Shown: positions 1-5,238, counted from the stretch's first letter. The stretch: DNA of 6,410 nucleotides from Methylococcaceae bacterium NSP1-2 (GCA_002256685.1 NQJH01000102.1:1-6410); one strand, 5' to 3'. Program-made: numbers and translations. The notes: generated from the sequence alone by a model not told the origin.

Positions 1-1122
1 GGTAAACAAGCCACCCGTCCCCGCCCGATTGCCTGTAAAGGCTTCTATAAACTGAAAGAAAGCAGGATCATTTAAAGTCACGGTGAACGATTGCCACTTA
101 GTCTGTTCAATATGATTAGCAAAGACAGCAGGGTGTCCAAATTCAGGGCGACCTTTAGCAATGTTTTCCCATAAGCTCCACGCACCACCTGATTTTTCTT
201 TTGAGTTCAAAATGGCAGGTGTTGTCATAGAGCCAAGACTAGAGCCTTCGGTCATACAGCCCAGTGTTACGAAGACTAAATCATTTGGTGCAACGGTAAT
301 GGTATTGTGTTCGGCATCGCAAGCATAACGAATAACCTGCACTGATTGTCCGCCCTCTAAGTCAAAATCAAGTCCAGTCACCTCGGCGTTCAGTAAGAAA
401 TTAACCCCTTGTTTCTGTAGCCAAGTAATCAGCGGCAGTATCATTGAATCATACTGGTTATAAGGCGTGCGCCAGACACCGCTCATCTTGTTAAAATCGG
501 GAAATAATTGAATGAAGCGCAACAAATAGCGTTTAAGTTCGACCACACTATGCCACGGCTGAAACGCGAACATAGTTGCCCACATTAGCCAAAAATTATG
601 CTTAAAAAATTCGGGTGAGAACCAGTCGTCAATATGCTTTGCACCCAGTGAGTCCTCAGAATGAACAAGCAGGGCGAGTAAATCTAAGCGATCTTTTTCA
701 CTCAATTCAAATGAGGAAACATCAACTTTTTTGCCGTCTCTCACTAAACGACAGCGGGATTCACTGACGTATTTTTGGCTAAACTCAAAGATTTCATCTT
801 TGACGCTCTTGGTCTGGTCAGTCAAGGCGGGAATGCTAGCAAACAGGTCATAAGTGCAAACATAGTGTTCTTCAATCATACGACCACCGCGAATCACATA
901 ACTTGAATTTGCCGAACCTGCCCCATCCAGACTGCCACCTGTCACTTTAAGCTCTTCAAAAATGTGAATATTTTCGCCAGAGAAAAGCCCATCGCGTATT
1001 AAAAAAGCAGCACCCGCAAGAGACGCTATTCCACCACCAACAAAATAAGCCTTTCGGTTACTATTCTGAGAGCGAGTCTGTTCAAAACCGTCTGGTTTAT
1101 TAGTTTGGTGGTTATACGACAT
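1..1122 (-). CDS. ohyA: Oleate hydratase, N-terminal 374 residues (3' end outside window)
   Basis: FAD-binding fatty acid double-bond hydratase (myosin-cross-reactive antigen family). Members add water to the cis-9 bond of oleate, giving 10-hydroxystearate, and act at the membrane surface. The frame is open from ATG at 1122 to the window edge. Visible landmarks are the dinucleotide-binding loop FVGGGIASLAG (residues 27-37), EELKVTGGSLDG (56-67), GGRMIEEHYVCTYDLF (79-94), FQPWHS (187-192), RTPYNQYDS (218-226) and VTLGCMTEGS (285-294), all typical of the family. Start choice: AAAGGA lies about 9 nt upstream and the protein start aligns with known members. Odd point: residue 82 is Met where characterised enzymes such as S. 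aureus OhyA have the catalytic Glu; from memory, the Rhodococcus erythropolis enzyme also has Met there. It lies 73 nt downstream of the 74-residue membrane protein gene on the same strand, so co-transcription is possible. No strong promoter was seen in that gap. Confidence 0.93.
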   Translation of the reverse strand, partial: MSYNHQTNKPDGFEQTRSQNSNRKAYFVGGGIASLAGAAFLIRDGLFSGENIHIFEELKVTGGSLDGAGSANSSYVIRGGRMIEEHYVCTYDLFASIPALTDQTKSVKDEIFEFSQKYVSESRCRLVRDGKKVDVSSFELSEKDRLDLLALLVHSEDSLGAKHIDDWFSPEFFKHNFWLMWATMFAFQPWHSVVELKRYLLRFIQLFPDFNKMSGVWRTPYNQYDSMILPLITWLQKQGVNFLLNAEVTGLDFDLEGGQSVQVIRYACDAEHNTITVAPNDLVFVTLGCMTEGSSLGSMTTPAILNSKEKSGGAWSLWENIAKGRPEFGHPAVFANHIEQTKWQSFTVTLNDPAFFQFIEAFTGNRAGTGGLFT

Positions 1123-1195
1123 GGAAGAAAGTCCTTTTGTTTATCTATTTGAGTGAGCAAAGGTGAGGCGGATGGTGGTTTTTTCACCCATTTAG

Positions 1196-1420
1196 TTACT
1201 CGCTTTTTTTGTTCGCAAAAAGTAGGAGTCCGCTACCAGCGACTATTGCCCCGATACTCGCCCAAACTGGAATATGAACAGTTTCTGACTCTTTGACCGA
1301 CAACTCCAACGGTCCTATCTTGGCTTCCTGAGTTTCGCGGGTATAGATAAAACTTCCATACACCAGCCCCAGAATACCGCCTATGATTAATACGATGGCT
1401 ATCATATTGACTGCGTTCAT
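1196..1420 (-). CDS. Small conserved two-helix membrane protein, function unknown
   Basis: This encodes a 74-residue protein with two hydrophobic segments (about residues 5-26 and 51-69). They flank a charged linker, YTRETQEAKIGPLELSVKES, that should lie on one side of the inner membrane; the C-terminus is a short basic tail, NKKSE. ATG at 1420 follows a strong ribosome site (AGGAGAG, about 6 nt spacing). The helix / TRET...KIGPxELSVKE / helix layout recalls small hypothetical proteins found beside CsbD and lmo0937-type stress genes in other proteobacteria, but I cannot assign a named family or function. It lies 53 nt behind the lmo0937-type gene and ahead of the oleate hydratase on the same strand, suggesting an envelope-stress cluster. 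It is a real gene judging by the ribosome site and amphipathic pattern. Confidence 0.82.
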   Translation of the reverse strand: MNAVNMIAIVLIIGGILGLVYGSFIYTRETQEAKIGPLELSVKESETVHIPVWASIGAIVAGSGLLLFANKKSE

Positions 1421-1452
1421 TTTGTCTCTCCTAATAAATGTTTCAAGGGTGC

Positions 1453-1469
1453 TGGTTATTGCATAACCA
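1453..1469 (-). repeat. Small hairpin between two membrane-protein genes
   Basis: TGGTTAT (1453-1459) and ATAACCA (1463-1469) form a perfect 7-bp stem with a 3-nt loop, starting 4 nt after the stop codon of the lmo0937-type gene. No U-tract follows on the minus strand, so it is more likely an mRNA-processing or stabilising hairpin than an intrinsic terminator. Confidence 0.4.
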
Positions 1470-1473
1470 CTAT

Positions 1474-1623
1474 TTACAGGACTCGTCGTCCTTGGATAAT
1501 ACGCAACACAACAATGACGACTGCGATAACTAATAGAATGTGAATAAATCCGCCCATTGTGTAGGCAGAAACTAAGCCGAATATCCAGAGGATAATCAGA
1601 ATGAGCGCGATACTTTCAAGCAT
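1474..1623 (-). CDS. lmo0937-family small membrane protein
   Basis: A 49-residue, almost wholly hydrophobic protein. Its core, FGLVSAYTMGGFIHILLVIAV, matches the lmo0937-family signature (G-L-V-S-x-Y-T-M-G-G-x-I-H-x-L-L-V-I-A), and it ends in a short basic tail, RIIQGRRVL. Two membrane helices are expected (about residues 4-20 and 25-41) joined by the YTMGG turn. ATG at 1623 is preceded by GGAG about 8 nt upstream. The molecular role of the family is unknown; members occur among general-stress genes. A perfect 16-bp palindrome lies 19 nt upstream of the start. Too short to be picked up by common ORF length cut-offs. Confidence 0.88.
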   Translation of the reverse strand: MLESIALILIILWIFGLVSAYTMGGFIHILLVIAVVIVVLRIIQGRRVL

Positions 1624-1642
1624 GACTGCTTCTCCGTTAGAG

Positions 1643-1658
1643 ACCGTCAATTGACGGT
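1643..1658. promoter_or_regulatory. Perfect 16-bp palindrome upstream of the lmo0937-type gene
   Basis: ACCGTCAATTGACGGT is exactly self-complementary and lies 19 nt upstream of the start codon, just ahead of the ribosome site. It could be a dimeric-regulator operator or, in RNA, a leader hairpin near the ribosome site. It does not resemble the GTRCG boxes of neighbouring promoters, so it may serve a different regulator. No -10/-35 pair was confidently placed for this gene. Confidence 0.45.
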
Positions 1659-1734
1659 GATATGAACTGTGATAAAGAAATGAAGCGTTTGAACTTCCTA
1701 TTTATCGTCTGTAAAAAGTATTCGAGAATTTTGT

Positions 1735-1767
1735 TGAACCGCGTAATGAACTTCATTACGCGGTTCA
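1735..1767 (-). terminator. Long perfect hairpin behind csbD (possible terminator)
   Basis: TGAACCGCGTAATGAA (1735-1750) and TTCATTACGCGGTTCA (1752-1767) form a perfect 16-bp inverted repeat with a single central base (in RNA, a slightly larger loop). It starts 12 nt after the csbD stop. On the minus strand it is followed by ACAAAATTC rather than a clean U-tract, with a TTTTT run only about 20 nt later. Termination is therefore plausible but unproven; it may instead protect the csbD mRNA 3' end. Confidence 0.45.
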
Positions 1768-1779
1768 GAATTACTGGTG

Positions 1780-1956
1780 TTATTTGCTGTTCTTAAGGTC
1801 TTCTTTTAAATCACCGAAGCCTGAACGAACCTTGCCAATGTTCTTTTCGATATTGCCTTCTGTTTCCAACTCCTTGTCATCCAATATAACGCCAGTCGCT
1901 TCCTTAACTTTACCTTTGGCTTCTTCAATTTTGCCTTTTACTTGATCTTTGTTCAT
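1780..1956 (-). CDS. CsbD-family stress protein
   Basis: A 58-residue, highly charged, hydrophobic-poor protein starting MNKDQVKGKIEEAKGKVKEA, the hallmark of CsbD-like proteins. The family folds as a small helical bundle and is commonly induced by general, osmotic or nutrient stress; the biochemical role is unknown. Lys/Glu repeats run along the whole length (EEAKGKVKEATG, GNIEKNIGKV, FGDLKEDLKNSK). Start: ATG at 1956 with CAGGAGA about 6 nt upstream. Its promoter carries the GTRCG-N4-CGTAC activator box at -41.5 (see 2036-2078), so it is a predicted target of the Crp/Fnr regulators encoded to the right. A 16-bp perfect hairpin follows the stop codon. Confidence 0.93.
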   Translation of the reverse strand: MNKDQVKGKIEEAKGKVKEATGVILDDKELETEGNIEKNIGKVRSGFGDLKEDLKNSK

Positions 1957-1979
1957 GAGTGTCTCCTGATAAGTTAGTC

Positions 1980-1995
1980 ATGACCCGATGGTCAT
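1980..1995 (-). other. Hairpin in the csbD leader
   Basis: ATGACC (1980-1985) and GGTCAT (1990-1995) can pair around a 4-nt loop in the predicted 73-nt csbD 5' leader, about 11 nt upstream of the AGGAGA ribosome site. It may affect mRNA stability or translation. It is short and could be chance. Confidence 0.3.
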
Positions 1996-2035
1996 AACCG
2001 AAGCGTGGAATGTTGATTTCCAGTGCTTACCTTAA

Positions 2036-2078
2036 ATAGTACGCGCAAAATTTAAGGTAGTCGGTACGACAACGCACA
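2036..2078 (-). promoter_or_regulatory. Class II Crp/Fnr-type promoter of csbD
   Basis: Read on the minus strand, the box TGTGCGTTGTCGTACCGA (2078-2061) is followed by the -10 hexamer TACTAT (2041-2036). The 22 nt between the CGTAC half-site and the hexamer place the core (2064-2077) at -41.5 relative to a predicted start near 2029. There is no good -35, as expected for activator-dependent promoters. The same box and spacing recur at 2497-2539, 3525-3567 and 5608-5650. Confidence 0.72.
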
Positions 2079-2179
2079 TAGATTGGATAAGCATGTTTTT
2101 TAAAAGTTCCAATCTTTTATTTACTTAAATGGTGAATAAAAACCGTTCTACAATATTGTGATTTTGATGGTTGAGATTA

Positions 2180-2316
2180 AAAAATCTGGTGGTGGGTTAA
2201 ATCTGTTATTTAACAGATTATTAAAAGATAGTGTGGAGTCCAATAGCTTTAGCTATTGGCGAATCACAAAAAGCTAAAGCTTTTTGACTCCAGATTTAAC
2301 CCACTTCCAAAAATCT
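2180..2316. mobile_element. MITE-like palindromic element with 8-bp target duplication
   Basis: The 121-bp body spans 2188-2308. Its ends are imperfect 18-bp terminal inverted repeats matching at 16 positions: left GGTGGTGGGTTAAATCTG, and right, reverse-complemented, GGAAGTGGGTTAAATCTG. The inner 14 bp are perfect (2192-2205 with 2291-2304). The octamer AAAAATCT directly abuts both ends (2180-2187 and 2309-2316), as a target duplication would. The interior has no coding capacity but contains three hairpins: 2200-2219 (9-bp stem), 2240-2259 (9-bp stem) and 2268-2285 (8-bp stem). The last two are enclosed by TGGAGTC/GACTCCA (2234-2240 with 2286-2292). GG termini and an 8-bp duplication would fit mobilisation by an ISL3-, IS1595- or IS6-type transposase, but no transposase is present. 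The right duplication reaches the last base of the DUF3096 stop codon, so the hairpins may also terminate that transcript. Confidence 0.6.
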
Positions 2317-2459
2317 TAGGTGAGCGTGACGTGGTGCATGAGCCCCAGAATACCCATGACAATCAAATACACAGCCACAAAATAATTTAAAAACCGTGGC
2401 ACTATTAAAATTAATATGCCGATTATAAGAGCCAGTAAAGGTTCAATTGCAAGATTCAT
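2316..2459 (-). CDS. DUF3096-family small membrane protein
   Basis: A 47-residue protein, MNLAIEPLLALIIGILILIV followed by PRFLNYFVAVYLIVMGILGLM. It has two hydrophobic segments separated by P-R-x-L-N-Y, the signature of the DUF3096 family of two-helix inner-membrane proteins of unknown function. ATG at 2459 has a strong AAGGAG ribosome site about 8 nt upstream. The predicted leader is only about 31 nt and the promoter contains the best (most symmetric) GTACG-N4-CGTAC box of the window. The stop codon touches the target duplication of the MITE-like element, but the reading frame is intact. Confidence 0.88.
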   Translation of the reverse strand: MNLAIEPLLALIIGILILIVPRFLNYFVAVYLIVMGILGLMHHVTLT

Positions 2460-2496
2460 GATAAATTCTCCTTAAATGAAAAAACCGTTCATACTT

Positions 2497-2539
2497 AGCG
2501 TAGCGGCAAGAGTAAATACCGTCTGTACGTTATCGTACA
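2497..2539 (-). promoter_or_regulatory. Class II Crp/Fnr-type promoter of the DUF3096 gene
   Basis: On the minus strand, TGTACGATAACGTACAGA (2539-2522) is followed after 22 nt by the -10 hexamer TACGCT (2502-2497), giving a predicted start near 2490 and a core centre at -41.5. The core is a 6-4-6 palindrome, TGTACG-N4-CGTACA (2524-2539). It lies about 200 bp upstream of the divergently oriented first Crp/Fnr gene, but the plus-strand spacing shows no matching -10. Confidence 0.75.
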
Positions 2540-2544
2540 TAAAC

Positions 2545-2563
2545 CGCTGACACTTACACAGCG
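2545..2563. promoter_or_regulatory. Short inverted repeat in the divergent regulatory region
   Basis: CGCTG (2545-2549) and CAGCG (2559-2563) flank 9 nt, next to the GTACG box. It may be an operator for the divergent DUF3096 / Crp-Fnr region or chance. The rest of 2564-2732 contains TTGACT at 2581-2586 and AT-rich stretches, but no convincing correctly spaced -10. Confidence 0.25.
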
Positions 2564-2732
2564 CGAATTCAAAGGCATTTTTGACTGTTCAGCCATTTAA
2601 TAGGCTGTTATGTTCGGTATAAAAAAGTAAAGGCAATGAACTCATAGACTTATAGAACTGTCTCTTTTTTCGCATCAGATTTTATTGACGTAGAAGTTTG
2701 CTCTTAAACCATCAAACAGAAGAGATTGCACG

Positions 2733-3491
2733 ATGAATACTCTACTCATAACTACAGCACCACTCACTACACCACATACTCCTGCGCAAAATCATCTTCT
2801 TGCCGCATTGCCCAAAGAAGAATACGAGTTTCTTCTTCCCTATTTGGAAGAAGTTGAGATGCCGCTCGGCAAAGTGCTTTATGAATCAGGCGGCAAATTG
2901 CACTATGTGTATTTCCCTACGACCTGCATTACATCGCTGCTGTATGTAATAGAAAATGGCGCGTCGGCTGAAGTCGCTATGGTTGGTAACGATGGCATTA
3001 TTGGTATCAATTTATTTATGAGTGGGGGAACCATGCCAAATCGGGCAGTAGTACAAAGTGCGGGTTACGCTTATCGGTTGAGAGGGACATTGATAAAAAA
3101 GGAATTTCTTAACAACAAACCCATGATGCGTTTGTTGTTACGCTATACGCAAGCACTGATTACCCAGATGGCACAAACTGCGGTTTGCAATCGACATCAC
3201 TCCATAGATCAGCAACTTTGTCGCAAATTGCTATTAAGCCTTGATAGGTTGCCATCAAATAAATTAACCCTGACTCAAGAATTGATTGCCAATATGCTGG
3301 GGGTACGGCGTGAAGGCATCACCGAAGCAGCAGGAAAATTACAGCAAGCAGGTTTGATTCATTACAGTCGGGGGCAGATTACAATAGTGGATCGTGCTGG
3401 ACTGGAAGCACGCGTTTGTGAGTGTTACCAAGTGGTTAAAACCGAAACTGACCGACTGCTCCCCGCGCTTCCTTTCGTCGCTAGGCTTTAA
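2733..3491 (+). CDS. Crp/Fnr-family transcriptional regulator, paralog 1
   Basis: A 252-residue cytoplasmic DNA-binding regulator. An N-terminal sensor domain with the cyclic-nucleotide-binding fold covers about residues 20-135 (HLLAALPKEE, LYESGGKLHYVYFP, GNDGIIGINLFM), a dimerisation helix about 136-165 (QMAQTAVCNRHHSIDQQLCRKLL), and a winged helix-turn-helix about 178-225. The recognition region is MLGVRREGITEAAGKLQQAG (188-207), followed by the wing HYSRGQITIVDRAGLE and CECY. It lacks the RxxS phosphate-binding signature of true cAMP receptors and the N-terminal cysteine cluster of FNR, so the signal is unknown. The HTH keeps R193-E194, equivalent to R180-E181 of E. coli CRP. The ribosome site is weak (AGAAGAGA). 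It is a paralog of the next gene downstream, 191 nt away, and probably acts on the class II boxes in this window. Confidence 0.92.
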   Translation: MNTLLITTAPLTTPHTPAQNHLLAALPKEEYEFLLPYLEEVEMPLGKVLYESGGKLHYVYFPTTCITSLLYVIENGASAEVAMVGNDGIIGINLFMSGGTMPNRAVVQSAGYAYRLRGTLIKKEFLNNKPMMRLLLRYTQALITQMAQTAVCNRHHSIDQQLCRKLLLSLDRLPSNKLTLTQELIANMLGVRREGITEAAGKLQQAGLIHYSRGQITIVDRAGLEARVCECYQVVKTETDRLLPALPFVARL

Positions 3492-3524
3492 AATTTGGCA
3501 TTGCGGGGGTTAGTTAGACATTAA

Positions 3525-3567
3525 CGTGCGCTAACAGACAGATAGCGATACGTTCGTATGCTAGCGT
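3525..3567 (+). promoter_or_regulatory. Putative class II Crp/Fnr-type promoter of the second regulator gene
   Basis: CGTGCGCTAACAGACAGA (3525-3542) is a weaker match to the shared box; its right half-site is degenerate (AGAC instead of GTAC). It is again followed, 22 nt after the core, by a TAnnnT hexamer, TAGCGT (3562-3567). Predicted start is near 3574, with a leader of about 109 nt. A small palindrome, ATACG-TT-CGTAT (3548-3559), sits between box and -10, where a bound protein would block polymerase. The layout suggests auto- or cross-regulation with both activation and repression. Confidence 0.52.
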
Positions 3568-3682
3568 AATGCTCTGGTTGATGGAACTATGCGCCAGACA
3601 ATGACCGACATCAGGATTTCTTCCGCTTGAGATTCTTGTATGCCTCTTGTCGCGTTCTTATAAATATCACAGGAGAATATCC

Positions 3683-4390
3683 ATGTCATCCACACTACAA
3701 ATCCCTGTAACCAATTTGCTGTTAGCTGCTTTACCTCAAAAAGATCGTAACGCGTTATTGAACGATTGCGAAAAAGTTGAACTGGTTTTTGCCGAAGAAC
3801 TGTATCACGCGGGTGAAATTATGCCGTATGTTTACTTTCCCCTTGAAGGCTTTATTTCCTTGATAACGCCTGTTGATAACAGCGCAAATTTGGAAGTCGG
3901 GCTAAGTGGTAATGAAGGAATGCTCGGCATTACCTTAATACTGAACATTGATGCTGCCCCGTTTCGCGCTCTGGTGCAGGGTGCAGGTTCTGCATTTCGC
4001 ATAAGCACCGCCTTATTTCGTCAACAATTGGCAAACAGTCCAGCACTGCAACAGCTGTTAACGCGTTACCTGTATGTGACGATAATGCAACTTGCCTTAA
4101 CGGGAGCTTGTACTCGCTTTCATCTGGTGGAGGCACGCCTCGCTCGTTGGCTATTAATGACACAAGACCGAGCGCACTCCAATTACTTTCATATCACCCA
4201 CGTCTTTTTGGCTTATATGCTGGGCGTACGGCGTGTTGGCATCACCAAAGCCGCAAGTTCGCTACAAAAGCAAAAGTTCATCAGCTATCAACGTGGCGAT
4301 ATTACGATTCTGGATCGTGCCGGTTTAGAAGCCGTTTCTTGCACCTGTTATCAAGCAGATAAAGAAACCTATCAAAAAATTTTAGGTTGA
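3683..4390 (+). CDS. Crp/Fnr-family transcriptional regulator, paralog 2
   Basis: A 235-residue regulator with the same architecture as its upstream neighbour: sensor domain about residues 10-125 (NLLLAALPQKD, LYHAGEIMPYVYFP, GNEGMLGITLIL), dimer helix about 126-158 (GACTRFHLVEARLARWLL) and winged HTH about 168-222 (YMLGVRRVGITKAASSLQ, wing SYQRGDITILDRAGLE, then CTCY). Start choice: ATG at 3683 has a perfect AGGAGA six nt upstream and opens directly into the conserved region; a TTG start at 3647 would add 12 residues without a ribosome site. Compared with paralog 1, the recognition helix has V185 and K189 where paralog 1 has E194 and E198, so the two need not read the same sequence. No cAMP-binding or iron-sulfur signature was seen. 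The gene is preceded by its own putative class II box and followed by the DUF1003 gene. Confidence 0.92.
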   Translation: MSSTLQIPVTNLLLAALPQKDRNALLNDCEKVELVFAEELYHAGEIMPYVYFPLEGFISLITPVDNSANLEVGLSGNEGMLGITLILNIDAAPFRALVQGAGSAFRISTALFRQQLANSPALQQLLTRYLYVTIMQLALTGACTRFHLVEARLARWLLMTQDRAHSNYFHITHVFLAYMLGVRRVGITKAASSLQKQKFISYQRGDITILDRAGLEAVSCTCYQADKETYQKILG

Positions 4391-4405
4391 GGGTGACAGT
4401 ATTTT

Positions 4406-4507
4406 CACGGTTACACATAACATCGAAACAACCAGTGTACAGACGTTGCAATGTAACCTTTGTACACGGTTACATTAATAAAAAAGCTCACCCAGAAAAT
4501 CTATAAT
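4406..4507 (+). promoter_or_regulatory. Promoter and multiple operator-like repeats upstream of the DUF1003 gene
   Basis: A consensus -10, TATAAT (4502-4507), lies 24 nt before the start codon, but the 17-bp-spaced -35 position is only TAAAAA, suggesting activator dependence. Upstream are interlaced repeats: AATGTAACC (4450-4458) inverted to GGTTACATT (4468-4476); GTGTACA (4435-4441) inverted to TGTACAC (4461-4467); and CACGGTTACA repeated directly at 4406-4415 and 4465-4474. These half-sites differ from the GTRCG boxes of the other promoters, so another regulator (or the second paralog) may act here. Confidence 0.5.
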
Positions 4508-4531
4508 CACGTCAACTTATCCAGAAATAAA

Positions 4532-5089
4532 ATGAAAAATCCTAATGATGTTGCAAAAAAATTCTTTGATATGTCTTATGAATCATTGGATGAAGTTCGC
4601 AAGCGAGTTGCAGATCATATTATTGGACGAAAACACATCACAAGAAATACGGCAACGGAATTTGATAAAAACACCACGTTTGGTCAGCGAGCCGCAGATG
4701 CGGTTGCCGCTTTTGGAGGCTCGTGGACATTCATTATTCTGTTTGCGGTAATCCTGATTGTCTGGATTAGTCTGAATTCCTTCATTCTAGTCAAATACAG
4801 TAAGACTTTTGACCCTTACCCTTATATTTTACTCAACCTGTTTCTCTCTATGCTCGCCGCTATTCAAGCTCCCATCATTTTGATGTCTCAGAACAGGCAG
4901 GCGGAAAAAGACCGGCTGAATGCCGAACACGATTATGAAGTTAATCTAAAAGCCGAACTCGAAATCATGATGCTGCACGAGAAAATGGATTTATTGCGAG
5001 AAAAACAGTGGCTTGAACTGATGGCAGTTCAGACGGAACAAATCAAGTTGCTGAGCGGGTTGATAGAGCAGAAAAAAGCAGCTGATTGA
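4532..5089 (+). CDS. DUF1003 domain membrane protein
   Basis: A 185-residue inner-membrane protein of the DUF1003 family, function unknown. Domain landmarks run in order: a soluble, charged N-terminus (1-48), FGQRAADAVAAFGGSWTFII (50-69), membrane helix 1 (about 64-83), FDPYPYILLNLFLSMLAAIQ (93-112) forming helix 2 (about 97-119), the invariant APIILMSQNRQAEKDR (113-128), and a long amphipathic, probably coiled-coil tail, AEHDYEVNLKAELEI (131-145) through residue 180, with heptad-like Leu/Met/Ile spacing. ATG at 4532 is preferred: a TTG at 4460 would extend the protein through the -10 element and operator repeats. The ribosome site is weak (CCAGAAA). It ends about 55 nt before an inverted repeat shared with the convergent lipoprotein gene. 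Placement behind two Crp/Fnr genes suggests a stress-related envelope role. Confidence 0.9.
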   Translation: MKNPNDVAKKFFDMSYESLDEVRKRVADHIIGRKHITRNTATEFDKNTTFGQRAADAVAAFGGSWTFIILFAVILIVWISLNSFILVKYSKTFDPYPYILLNLFLSMLAAIQAPIILMSQNRQAEKDRLNAEHDYEVNLKAELEIMMLHEKMDLLREKQWLELMAVQTEQIKLLSGLIEQKKAAD

Positions 5090-5144
5090 AATTTAGCGCG
5101 GAGATTCAAGCACTTTACCGCACCTAATCTTTAGAGGATGGAGT

Positions 5145-5203
5145 TATCGTTCCCACGCCGTAATGTAACAGCGCACAATGATGCTTAGGGCATGGGAACG
5201 ATA
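5145..5203. repeat. Imperfect 15-bp inverted repeat between convergent genes
   Basis: TATCGTTCCCACGCC (5145-5159) and GGCATGGGAACGATA (5189-5203) are complementary except for one position, around a 29-nt spacer. The CGTTCCCACGC / GTGGGAACG type of sequence recalls dispersed palindromic repeats seen in several gammaproteobacteria (recalled, not searched). Its place between the converging DUF1003 and lipoprotein genes would suit a REP-like element or a bidirectional mRNA 3'-end hairpin. No U-tract follows on either strand. Confidence 0.55.
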
Positions 5204-5238
5204 TAAACTTTATTGCTATTTGGCTAACAGTAACTTTA

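Noticed and set aside
2268..2285. AAAAAGCT/AGCTTTTT hairpin as a bidirectional intrinsic terminator
   Set aside because: The stem has only two G-C pairs and is better explained as part of the palindromic element.
2180..2316. Multi-hairpin region as a tRNA or CRISPR-like array
   Set aside because: No tRNA consensus arms or anticodon loop, and no direct repeats with spacers; the end structure fits a MITE-like insertion.
3636..3664. TTGTAT-17-TATAAA promoter before Crp/Fnr paralog 2
   Set aside because: The start would fall at about 3671, inside the ribosome site, and the -35 matches poorly; the class II arrangement further upstream fits better.
3647..3682. TTG start extending Crp/Fnr paralog 2 by 12 residues
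   Set aside because: No ribosome site before it; ATG 3683 has a perfect AGGAGA and begins just before the conserved domain.
3930..4362. Open frames on both strands inside Crp/Fnr paralog 2 (3930-4163 minus, 4108-4362 plus)
   Set aside because: They lie wholly within the clear Crp/Fnr coding frame, with no ribosome site or recognisable protein.
4460..4531. TTG start extending the DUF1003 protein by 24 residues
   Set aside because: The extension would overlap the TATAAT hexamer and operator-like repeats and has no family similarity.
4545..4751. 68-codon frame inside the DUF1003 gene
   Set aside because: Out-of-frame shadow of a well-supported membrane protein gene.
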